Source of the DNA: JBCBDX01 sp038529265
Lineage (GTDB): Bacteria > Pseudomonadota > Alphaproteobacteria > Rhizobiales > Rhizobiaceae
Length of the DNA: 64,000 nt
Direction of reading: 5' to 3'
Assembly (NCBI GenBank): GCA_038529265.1
Contig: JBCBDX010000013.1
Coordinates: 37,929 to 101,928, forward strand
Below the pieces are notes generated by a model that searched no databases, had not been told where the DNA came from, and was given only the letters and a program-made list of their open reading frames with translations. This document shows, piece after piece, positions 35,265 to 43,195 of this stretch. How positions within the stretch are numbered: position 1 is the first letter of the stretch; every line of letters begins with the position of its first letter. A program made the position numbers and the translations under genes.

Positions 35265-36467
35265 ATGCGCAATCGGATCGAGCGACAGATTAATGATTGG
35301 TTAAAGCGCGGTGTTGTTGATGAGGCCACCGCAGACGTTTTGATTGCTGATGTACGCCAATCAGCGTCTGTCTCGGATGATCAGCAGACACAAAAGCAAG
35401 GCTTTTCTTTCTTCAAAGTCCTTGTCGGCTTCGCTGCCCTATCGTTCGTTGCTGGTATTTTGCTATTCATTGCCGCCAACTGGGATGCTATCCCAAGGCT
35501 TGCGAAGGTTGCAGGTATCGCAGCCCTGATTGTTGGCGGTTTTTTAAGCGGCTCACTTTTACGAACAACAGCGTATGCCAGACAGGCCGCGGGTGGCTCG
35601 GTGCGCTACGCCGCTTTCTTGGAAGAGGTGCTCTATACCATTGGCGGCTCAGCCTATGTCGGCGGGGTCGCACTAGTCGGGCAAATGTATCATCTGCCAG
35701 GATCGCTGGACAAAGCCATGTTCGGTTTTGCTGTGGGGCTCACTGTTTCGGGCGCGCTGGTTCGCAGCCGGATGGTCATTTTGGGCGCTTTGGTGTGTGC
35801 AGTTTGGTGGTATTTGGGCTCTAACTCACCAGCGAACTTGTTTTCGGTAAATTTTGTTCTCTTTGCCGGTATGGCGGCGGCAGGCATGTTCACGGCGCAA
35901 CTCAGGCAAGACAGGTTATTGAGACGTGCCTGCTTTCTCGCTCTTCTGCTTGGGTTTGGCCCCTTCGTGTTCACAGTCCTTGATGCTGTCTTTGATGCCT
36001 ATCGGGAATTGCCGTTATTCGTAAAACTTCTTCTCTGGCATGCGCTGCTGCTGGCCTCGGTGGCAATGATGTGGCTGCATCGTTACCGCTCGGAAAGCGT
36101 GCCAGTTTTCGCAATGCGTTTTCTGGGTGTTGGTCGATCTTTTGTGCTGGGACTGGTGGCGGTGATGATGCTGCACTTCGTGTGGTCAGAATCGCTTCTT
36201 CTGATAGTTCCCATTGGGTATGGGGTTGTATTTTCGGTCTTTTCGCTCGTTGTTCATGGTGCAAATCACCGTTTGCTTCGATACGCAGCATACATGGTTT
36301 TCGTAGTCGAGATCGCCATCTTGTTCGGTGATACAATTATCGGACTGCTGAATTCATCTGTCGTGCTTATTGTTCTGAGCGCGGTCTTGGCTGCGTTGGC
36401 TTACTTTTTCTACCGCATAGAGCGACGCTTCAATTCCGAGACGCAGGTGGAGGGTAATGATGTCTGA
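35265..36467 (+). CDS. DUF2157 membrane protein
   Basis: 400 residues. The N-terminal 35 residues are soluble (IERQINDWLKRGVVDEATAD), the DUF2157 hallmark, and about ten to eleven membrane segments follow from residue 48 on (FKVLVGFAALSFVAGILLFIAANWD). Function unknown. It overlaps by 11 bases the GDYXXLXY-domain gene, the pairing in which this family usually occurs. Confidence 0.85.
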   Translation: MRNRIERQINDWLKRGVVDEATADVLIADVRQSASVSDDQQTQKQGFSFFKVLVGFAALSFVAGILLFIAANWDAIPRLAKVAGIAALIVGGFLSGSLLRTTAYARQAAGGSVRYAAFLEEVLYTIGGSAYVGGVALVGQMYHLPGSLDKAMFGFAVGLTVSGALVRSRMVILGALVCAVWWYLGSNSPANLFSVNFVLFAGMAAAGMFTAQLRQDRLLRRACFLALLLGFGPFVFTVLDAVFDAYRELPLFVKLLLWHALLLASVAMMWLHRYRSESVPVFAMRFLGVGRSFVLGLVAVMMLHFVWSESLLLIVPIGYGVVFSVFSLVVHGANHRLLRYAAYMVFVVEIAILFGDTIIGLLNSSVVLIVLSAVLAALAYFFYRIERRFNSETQVEGNDV

Positions 36468-37050
36468 TACTGCAGTATTGAATCCGAAACCCTATCTGTT
36501 CGCAGCTGCGCTTTTGTCGTCGTTGACGCTGTTAGGCGTCATTGCCTGGATGGTCGAAAGCCGGGCACAGATTTTGCGCAATGGTCAGGAAGCAGTGCTG
36601 AAAACCGAGCCTATTGATCCCCGCGACCTTCTTCGAGGTCGATATGTCCGGCTGAACTACGCCATCCAGCAGCCAGCACGAGAAGTAGTGCTGAGTTTTT
36701 TTAAGACACTACCGGAAGAACGGTTTTACGACGATCAGGAAGTCTTTGTCGCATTGGATCTCGGTGATAATGGGTTTCATGAGGTGTCATCGATATCAAT
36801 TGGGCGGCCGTCTGCGCCGTTAATTCTGCGCGCAACGGCGAGTTTTACGCCCAATGTAAACGGCACGATACGTTTGGACTATGGTATCGGGCGGTTTTAC
36901 ACCAATGAGAAGCTGGCGCCCGAACTGGAAAGACGGATGCGCGAGGGCGAGACAACAACGGTTATTGTTGCCGTTGATCGCGTCGGAAACGCTCAAATCA
37001 AAGCGTTTCAACAGGACGGCATCGATATTGTGACTGAACGTCTTTACTGA
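36457..37050 (+). CDS. GDYXXLXY-domain membrane-anchored protein
   Basis: 197 residues with one N-terminal membrane segment (residues about 12-32) and a mostly extracytoplasmic domain. The family motif is seen in variant form as LLRGRYVRLNYAI (near residue 58). Function unknown. Start at ATG 36457 or at the next codon 36460, inside the end of the DUF2157 gene, so the two are co-translated and probably form a complex. Confidence 0.82.
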   Translation: MMSDTAVLNPKPYLFAAALLSSLTLLGVIAWMVESRAQILRNGQEAVLKTEPIDPRDLLRGRYVRLNYAIQQPAREVVLSFFKTLPEERFYDDQEVFVALDLGDNGFHEVSSISIGRPSAPLILRATASFTPNVNGTIRLDYGIGRFYTNEKLAPELERRMREGETTTVIVAVDRVGNAQIKAFQQDGIDIVTERLY

Positions 37051-37150
37051 AGTCGCAGCAAGCTCCATTTTATGTTTGAACCGCGCGACGTGGGTGTTAT
37101 AGAGCGCGCCATCGGCAGCCTGAGAACTTGCCGGTCGACTTTATAGTCAT

Positions 37151-37235
37151 GCGGATATGGCGGAACTGGTAGACGCGCTGGATTTAGGTTCCAGTGCCGC
37201 AAGGCGTGGGGGTTCGACTCCCTCTATCCGCACCA
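37151..37235 (+). tRNA. tRNA-Leu (anticodon UAG)
   Basis: An 85-base cloverleaf with CCA encoded at 37233-37235. The acceptor stem GCGGATA pairs with TATCCGC, the D arm reads GCGGAACTGGTAGACGC, the anticodon loop is TTTAGGT (UAG), a long variable arm follows as in all tRNA-Leu, and the T arm contains GGTTCGACTCC. It decodes CUA and other CUN codons. Confidence 0.97.
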
Positions 37236-37506
37236 TAGCGGCTTTTGTTGAAAAGTGCGCAAGCCACCGGCCCGATGCGTCGGTGCTGTATCAGTAACGA
37301 TCAAGCTATATCTGGTGTTTTGACGTCGTAGTTGAGGTGCGAGCTTCGAGTTTGATGCTTTGCTCCGTGGACCGATGCCCGCTATGACCCGCAATCCGAC
37401 ACAAAATACTCATAAAAAAGACCTTTAGCAAACATTAGTATAACAAAATCTGTGCGTACAAGTGAGGCCTGTCTATCATTTTATGTAATTTTGAAGGCTT
37501 TTACTG
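37236..37506. other. A/T-rich spacer after tRNA-Leu
   Basis: 271 bases without a gene; the second half becomes markedly A/T-rich (for example CTCATAAAAAAGACC and TAGTATAACAAAATC) compared with the window. It probably holds the promoter of the small repeat gene. No tRNA terminator hairpin is obvious. Confidence 0.5.
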
Positions 37507-37848
37507 ATGGTTATCAATAAAATAACGAATTTATACTTAGTGTTATTGATTTCTTTTGCTTCCCCTGCGCATGCATTCGAAGTGGAGCGCGGTGTTTCTG
37601 GTTCAAATTATACAAATTCCTTGCCAAGAGGAGACGCTCCCCGGCCGCCACGAACCAACGATTTGCCGAAAGCAAAGCCGACACCACCGGGCTATACGAA
37701 TGTGCTTCCCAAACAAGATTTGCCATCGCCGCGCTACACAAATACGCTTCCGAGACAGGATTTACCATCGCCACCAAGAACCAATCGCAAATCTGTTTCC
37801 GGTCTTTCTTCTAGTTCTGAACACCGTAAGAAATCCGGTCGCTTCTAA
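37507..37848 (+). CDS. small secreted protein with a Tyr-Thr-Asn/Leu-Pro repeat, unknown family
   Basis: 113 residues. A signal peptide (residues 1-23, ending PAHA-F) is followed by four tandem units of 13-15 residues around the pattern (Y)TN-x-LP-x-x-D-x-P-x-P-P-x-(Y): YTNSLPRGDAPRPPR, TNDLPKAKPTPPG, YTNVLPKQDLPSPR, YTNTLPRQDLPSPPR. The tail is Ser, Arg and Lys rich. Codon use is more A/T-rich in the signal peptide than in neighbours. I recognise no family. Location just after a tRNA-Leu hints at a lineage-specific insertion. It is probably exported and intrinsically disordered. Confidence 0.6.
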   Translation: MVINKITNLYLVLLISFASPAHAFEVERGVSGSNYTNSLPRGDAPRPPRTNDLPKAKPTPPGYTNVLPKQDLPSPRYTNTLPRQDLPSPPRTNRKSVSGLSSSSEHRKKSGRF

Positions 37849-38227
37849 AGCGGCCATCCCCGAAATTTTGTCGGTTAGTGTGACCTACTTCGAAAGGGCG
37901 AAGAGGTCTGCGCCTCTAATTATCACATGGATTTTCTCGATACGCTCAAAACACAAAACGTCCTGCCTCAACACGTTGACGCCCAGAGCGCGCTAAACTA
38001 TACGGCGCCGCAAGGTGTCATGCGGGCGTGCTGCGCTGCTGTTTTTAAGCACACATTCCGAAACCCCTTGATATATGCGTTTAGAACAAAAATTGCGGTC
38101 CGCCGCCTGCGGCATCGCAATTAAGCGTCTCTCTTTACGCTAACGGCCCAATGGCCAACAATGGACAAAAGGGCGTGTGCCACGCGATAAGACAAGGCAA
38201 CACGCGGACATGATTAAAGGGTGAACC
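37849..38227. other. gene-poor region before trigger factor
   Basis: 379 bases with no convincing gene. A short frame at 37927-38124 lacks a ribosome binding site. An imperfect inverted repeat (ATTGCG at 38091, CGCAAT at about 38115) is present without a T-run. The last part must carry the tig promoter and ribosome binding site (AAAGGGTGAACC before ATG 38228). Confidence 0.5.
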
Positions 38228-39685
38228 ATGCAGGTCACGGAAACGCTAAACGAAGGTTTGAAGCGTCAAATCAAAATCGTCGTCCCAAAAGGCGATTTGG
38301 AAGCAAAACTGTCTGAAAAGATTGATGATGCCAAAGGCAAGGTGCAGCTCAAGGGCTTCCGGCCTGGAAAAGTGCCGGCCAATCATTTGCGCAAAATGTA
38401 CGGCAAGTCTTTCATGGCTGAAATCGTCAATGAAATTTTGAACGACTCTCCGCGTACGGTCTTGTCTGATCGCGGCGAAAAATCTGCGACCCCACCGGAA
38501 GTCGATATGACCGAGGATGAGGCAGAAGCGCAGAAGGTGCTGTCAGGTGAGACGGACTTTGAATTCTCTTTGAACTACGAAGTTATCCCGGACATTGAGG
38601 TCAAAGATTATTCGAGCATCAAGATCACCCGCGAAGTCGTCGATATTCCAGATTCGGAAGTCGAGGAGCAGGTAAAACAGGTTGCGCAGTCTGCAGCTGA
38701 GTACTCCGAGAAAAAAGGCAAGGCCGCTGACGGCGACCGTGTCACCATGGACTATCTCGGCAAGGTTGATGATGAAGCTTTTGAGGGCGGGACGGACACA
38801 GATGCCAAGCTCGTTTTGGGCTCAGGCACATTTATCCCGGGTTTTGAAGATCAGCTGATCGGTAAGAAAGCTGGCGATACAACGGATGTGAAGGTTACTT
38901 TCCCGGAAAACTATCAAGCCTCCCACCTTGCTGGCAAGGATGCCGTTTTCGAAGTGACAGTTAAACTGGTTGAAAAAGCCGAAGCTGTTGAAATCAACGA
39001 TGAGCTTGCAACCAAGCTTGGTATCGAAAGTGCTGATCGTTTGCGCGAAGTCGTTCGCGAGCAGATGGAGAGCCAGTTCGGCAATATCACACGCCAGAAG
39101 GTAAAGCGTCAGCTGCTTGATGCGCTCGATGGTATGTACGATTTGCCTTCACCAGAAAAACTCGTCGAGACAGAGTTCAATAACATCTGGACGCAGATCA
39201 TGCGTGAGCTTGAGCAGGCCGGTCAGACGTTTGAAGATGAAGATACAACAGAAGAAGAAGCGCGTGCCGAGTATCGTGCGCTTGCCGAGCGTCGTGTGCG
39301 TCTTGGTCTCGTTCTTTCCGAAATTGGTGAAAGCGCTGAAATTCAGGTCACTGAGACTGAAATGCAGCAGGCTTTAATGAACCAGGTTCGTCAGTATCCA
39401 GGTCAAGAAAAAGAGATTTACGAGTTCTTCCAGAAAAACCCCGATGCTGTCGCCAATTTGCGTGCGCCGATCTTTGAAGAAAAGACTGTCGACTATCTGC
39501 TTACCCAGGTGACGGTTGACGACAAGAAGGTTTCCAAAGAAGAATTGACAGCAGAAGAGGACGAAGACGAACTCAAGGCTGTCAAAAAGGAAGCCAAGAA
39601 AAAGGCTCCGGCTAAGAAAAAAGCTGCACCCAAGAAGAAGGCAGCAGCAAAAGATGCCGAAGCTAAGGCTGACGAAGCCGAATAA
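38228..39685 (+). CDS. tig: trigger factor
   Basis: Ribosome-bound chaperone and peptidyl-prolyl isomerase. The N-terminal ribosome-binding domain contains the signature GFRPGKVP (near residue 44), the FKBP domain runs from about 155 (DRVTMDYLGKVDDEAFEGG) to 240, and the helical chaperone arm follows. At 485 residues it is longer than E. coli TF because of a C-terminal tail from about 455 made of Lys/Ala units (KKKAPAKKKAAPKKKAAAK), a form seen in rhizobia. Followed by a strong terminator. Confidence 0.97.
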   Translation: MQVTETLNEGLKRQIKIVVPKGDLEAKLSEKIDDAKGKVQLKGFRPGKVPANHLRKMYGKSFMAEIVNEILNDSPRTVLSDRGEKSATPPEVDMTEDEAEAQKVLSGETDFEFSLNYEVIPDIEVKDYSSIKITREVVDIPDSEVEEQVKQVAQSAAEYSEKKGKAADGDRVTMDYLGKVDDEAFEGGTDTDAKLVLGSGTFIPGFEDQLIGKKAGDTTDVKVTFPENYQASHLAGKDAVFEVTVKLVEKAEAVEINDELATKLGIESADRLREVVREQMESQFGNITRQKVKRQLLDALDGMYDLPSPEKLVETEFNNIWTQIMRELEQAGQTFEDEDTTEEEARAEYRALAERRVRLGLVLSEIGESAEIQVTETEMQQALMNQVRQYPGQEKEIYEFFQKNPDAVANLRAPIFEEKTVDYLLTQVTVDDKKVSKEELTAEEDEDELKAVKKEAKKKAPAKKKAAPKKKAAAKDAEAKADEAE

Positions 39686-39712
39686 TCAGTTCCTACTTTG
39701 CAGGGGAACCAG

Positions 39713-39746
39713 AAACCCGGATCGCGGCGGATGCGATCCGGGTTTT
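39713..39746 (+). terminator. rho-independent terminator of tig
   Basis: AAACCCGGATCGC pairs with GCGATCCGGGTTT around a GGCGGAT loop, followed by further T residues. It starts 28 bases after the stop codon. A textbook intrinsic terminator. Confidence 0.92.
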
Positions 39747-39818
39747 TTCGTTTTCATTCTGACCGCTAAATGTTTGACTTAAGGTGAGGGGACGAAACCA
39801 CACTAATGCGGGGGAAAC

Positions 39819-42800
39819 ATGAGCACAGCTGACAGCCCAAAAATGATTTACGAGAACTTTTATGCACGAGCAGGTGCGGCACTTTTAGTTGTCCTTTTGA
39901 TCTTAGGCGCGTGCGTTGCCTCTCAAACTCGAGAGGAAAAGCCGCTTCTGCAGCTTTTGATCGAGGCCAGAAACTCCATGGCTGTACCCGGCGAAACAGT
40001 GGAAGAAGTGGCAAGCCGCTTAAACAGTCCAGCGCGCATTCGCTCCTTCATGAGTGGGGCAATGGCGGAGGGTATCTATCAGGGGCGCCTGCTGGAGCCG
40101 CAAGATGCGCTTGATTTACGGATGGCTAATGAAGAGGACGGTGTTGTTTTGCTGCATGCTCTTCTGGTCGCAGCTGGCCATGAAGCTGAATTGTTGCGAG
40201 TGGAAGCGCCACCACCGGCACCTTTGACTTGGTCAAAGACCGACAGTCCAACACAGGCTTATCGTGCTGTTGCTGATTTTCTTAACGTCGACATCGAAAG
40301 CAATGCCGTGCACGAGGCACGTGTAAGAGATAGCGTTTCATATATTCGCGAGAATGTTGCATCTGCAGATGGGTTCTTTGATGAAGCTTGGAACCGTGCT
40401 CGCGGTCATCCGATTTCCGGCGTGCCAGCTCCCTCTGCCTATCCTGTTGTGCGATTAGGCGATACGCTCATCCGAGCTGATGGGCTGGGTGTGACGGTTC
40501 AAGACGTCAATATTGTGGCGTGGGAACCTCCGGCCACTCAGCCTATCACCGTCAAGCTTTTTGCGCATGCCGCCGATGTTCCGCGACAAGAGATATTGAG
40601 TTGGACGGGTAGCGCCGCTGAGCGTTTAGAATTGGGCTTTCGGCCTGCAACCGGTGCTCAATCCTACTTTGACGATCCGCTTGCGTTTGGTGAGCATCCG
40701 CCAGCTAACTGGTTGCCCATATTGATGGCAAGTGGAGAGCCGCAAGCCGGTCGTATCTTCGATATTTACGGTGCTTCGGTTAGTATCAAGGATATCGATG
40801 AGACTTCGCCGCTGGCGACATTCGAGCCGCTGCCGGTTCCGGCAGCCACTCAGTTCGAGTCTCGGGGTGTTCGGGTTGCGGAAAACGGGCGCGTTAGCGT
40901 TTCCTTGGCGCAGAACGCACCAAATGACGCCATCTGGGCAAGTAACCACCTTTTGGTTGATGATGCGGGTGAGACCGTTGTTGCGCGCATTGATGCTCAA
41001 GAGCCGGGCGGTCGCCCGTTAGCCCTATTAATTGATCAGTCGGGCTCAATGTTTGATGCCAATCGTATGGAGTTGACCACTGATCTAGCCGTTCGCGTCA
41101 TTGAGAACCTTCCCGATGATCGGGAGGTGATTCTGATGGGTGTGGGCACTTGGCCATACTTGTTTCGCGAGGCAGCGCCAGCGACAAACAAGCAAGAGAT
41201 CATCGACATCATTCGTGACCAGATGGCGCGAAATCTTGGCGGCAACGCCACCGGCTGGGCCATAGCCGACACCCAAAAAGCTGCTGGAGAGCGCGCCATT
41301 GACATGATCCTTATCAATGATGGCGACCCACGCGATACAGGTCAGGTTGCAGGTATTTTGGCCAGTTATGGCAGCACACTACACACATTGGGCGTACAGG
41401 TTAATTCCGAACCCTATGCCGCGATCTCCACGACCAGCCGCACCGTCAATAGCGTTGAAGATATAGCTGGTATTGCTTCTTTGCTGGGTGATCAACTTGG
41501 TGGCGGGCTGCGCATATCATTTGAACCGCCAGCCTCTGCAACAGCCGGCGAGAAGCGTGACTTTACAATTTCTCTGAAGGGATCGTCTCTATCGGCCTCG
41601 GGCAGCTATGTCGTTGGACCGCGAAAACCACAATTGGAGCGCATTTCGGCCAGCGTTTTCAGGGGCACAAAGCTTCTGGGCGATGGTGATGTTGTCCGTT
41701 TTCCGATGGGCGGGCCGACACATGAGCCGCTGCTGTCACGACATCGTATTGTGGTCGCTTCGGGTGCCAATACAGAACGACATCTTGTACGGCGTGAGTT
41801 GGACAGTTGGATTGAACGTGTATCTGCCGTTGAAGCCCTCAATGGAGAAGCTGAGTTTATACAAGATATGGATGGTGGCCCTGATGCTTATGCACTTGGA
41901 CTTGGGAGCCAACTCATTCAATCGATCCAAGCGGGCGATCCTGAAACCGAATATGCGTTTTTTGATCCCATGATCATCTTGCATTCCATCATGCCTGACT
42001 TTGCCACTGATGGTGGCGTTTCGGAACAGTTAAACGTCATTAGCGATGGCGGTTTGAGCACGCGGGGGCGGGGACAAGCCCAACAGGCTTGGAAGGCGCA
42101 GGCCGCTTTAGCAGCAGCAGAAGCGCGCCATCTGGGTAGCCGTTCTGTCGTGGATGAATTGGTTCAGGCTGGCGATGTAACGTATGTGCGAGATATTTTG
42201 GGTTTTGAGCACAGCGCTGCCGCGGTCAACTTCGAAACCACTTATAACGGCCAGGGCCTATGGACCGTTCGATACAGGTTGGCTGAAAGTGGCGCGAAAG
42301 GCGCGCTCGCTGAGCATACCGCCCGGCAATACCAACGCCTTTTGGCCTATTCTTCTATCGGCGGTACGCTCGTTTCAGGTGTTGGAACCTTGGGTGGCAT
42401 ACCGGGTGCGCCACTCGGTGGTATTTATGGCCTCATGGTTGAGAATGTGAAACAGTACTGCCATGCAGCTGTACATCTTGGCTTTGTCAATGAAGTGATC
42501 GCGGGCGAAGAAACAGGCACTGACGATTGGGGTGCTTATGCCCGCAAGGAATGTCAGATCGAAGGCGATGGCGACGTTCAACAGCGCATGCTGGAGGAGT
42601 TCCTGAAAGGGTTTCTGGCGGGCTATGCGGCAGACGTTACAACAGAAGCCTTGGGCGATCGTCTGATGCGCGCATTGGGCTATGGCCGTGTCAATGATTG
42701 GGGAATGGCGGGGATCAACATGACCGTTGCGCCATCAATTACCAAAGTTACCGAAGCGATCGCGAAGTATCTGAAAGGTCGGGCAGACAAGGCTGCGACT

Positions 42801-42821
42801 AACGCTCTATCAACCGGCTAG
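39819..42821 (+). CDS. large lipoprotein with transglutaminase-like and von Willebrand A domains
   Basis: 1000 residues. The N-terminus has a hydrophobic stretch ending in LILGAC, a good lipobox, so it is probably a lipid-anchored envelope protein; ATG 39843 is an alternative start. Residues 60-130 (GVVLLHALLVAAGHEAELLRVE) look like the part of transglutaminase-like domains that precedes the catalytic region, but no catalytic Cys is evident. A vWA domain starts near 400 with the metal site LLIDQSGSM and DGDPRDTGQ further on. A Gly-rich hydrophobic segment lies near 845-875. GCGGGGGAAAC precedes the ATG. Family members are annotated as vWA proteins; function unknown. Confidence 0.75.
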   Translation: MSTADSPKMIYENFYARAGAALLVVLLILGACVASQTREEKPLLQLLIEARNSMAVPGETVEEVASRLNSPARIRSFMSGAMAEGIYQGRLLEPQDALDLRMANEEDGVVLLHALLVAAGHEAELLRVEAPPPAPLTWSKTDSPTQAYRAVADFLNVDIESNAVHEARVRDSVSYIRENVASADGFFDEAWNRARGHPISGVPAPSAYPVVRLGDTLIRADGLGVTVQDVNIVAWEPPATQPITVKLFAHAADVPRQEILSWTGSAAERLELGFRPATGAQSYFDDPLAFGEHPPANWLPILMASGEPQAGRIFDIYGASVSIKDIDETSPLATFEPLPVPAATQFESRGVRVAENGRVSVSLAQNAPNDAIWASNHLLVDDAGETVVARIDAQEPGGRPLALLIDQSGSMFDANRMELTTDLAVRVIENLPDDREVILMGVGTWPYLFREAAPATNKQEIIDIIRDQMARNLGGNATGWAIADTQKAAGERAIDMILINDGDPRDTGQVAGILASYGSTLHTLGVQVNSEPYAAISTTSRTVNSVEDIAGIASLLGDQLGGGLRISFEPPASATAGEKRDFTISLKGSSLSASGSYVVGPRKPQLERISASVFRGTKLLGDGDVVRFPMGGPTHEPLLSRHRIVVASGANTERHLVRRELDSWIERVSAVEALNGEAEFIQDMDGGPDAYALGLGSQLIQSIQAGDPETEYAFFDPMIILHSIMPDFATDGGVSEQLNVISDGGLSTRGRGQAQQAWKAQAALAAAEARHLGSRSVVDELVQAGDVTYVRDILGFEHSAAAVNFETTYNGQGLWTVRYRLAESGAKGALAEHTARQYQRLLAYSSIGGTLVSGVGTLGGIPGAPLGGIYGLMVENVKQYCHAAVHLGFVNEVIAGEETGTDDWGAYARKECQIEGDGDVQQRMLEEFLKGFLAGYAADVTTEALGDRLMRALGYGRVNDWGMAGINMTVAPSITKVTEAIAKYLKGRADKAATNALSTG

Positions 42822-43124
42822 ATCAAAACCGCGTACAATGATGTTGCCGTTTCCATAGTCTTCAAAGTTTATGGAAACGGACGCTTCGTCATCTTCAGTG
42901 CCAAAGCAATGCACACCCATTGAAATGCTGGTTACGTCGTCGCCAGCGGTCTGATCAAACTCCAATGGCACCGAACATCCGCCTACCATCGCTACAGCGC
43001 TGGCGATGGCTGCGGCAGCAGCGGGAGACTGAAGGAAACGCTCAAAGTCAGCCGGTTCTTGTGCTTGCGCGGTGACAGGCATTGCAACCGCGATAGCGAA
43101 AAGTGATTTCTTCAAAAGGGTCAT
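42810..43124 (-). CDS. small secreted protein, function unknown
   Basis: 104 residues with a signal peptide (ending AQAQ, residue 21). The mature part has two cysteines (GGCSVPLEF and HCFGTEDD), likely one disulfide. A strong ribosome binding site (GGAGG, eight bases before ATG 43124) supports it. Its last 12 bases overlap the end of the vWA gene on the other strand. I do not recognise the family. Confidence 0.7.
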   Translation of the reverse strand: MTLLKKSLFAIAVAMPVTAQAQEPADFERFLQSPAAAAAIASAVAMVGGCSVPLEFDQTAGDDVTSISMGVHCFGTEDDEASVSINFEDYGNGNIIVRGFDLAG

Positions 43125-43195
43125 TTGTCAGCCTCCATATCCCAGAAAAAGTTACGCATCGCGTTTTCATTTGTCACGCAACCTTTAGCAGGTAG

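Noticed and set aside
37927..38124. 65-codon frame upstream of tig
   Set aside because: No ribosome binding site and an implausible product; it overlaps an inverted repeat.
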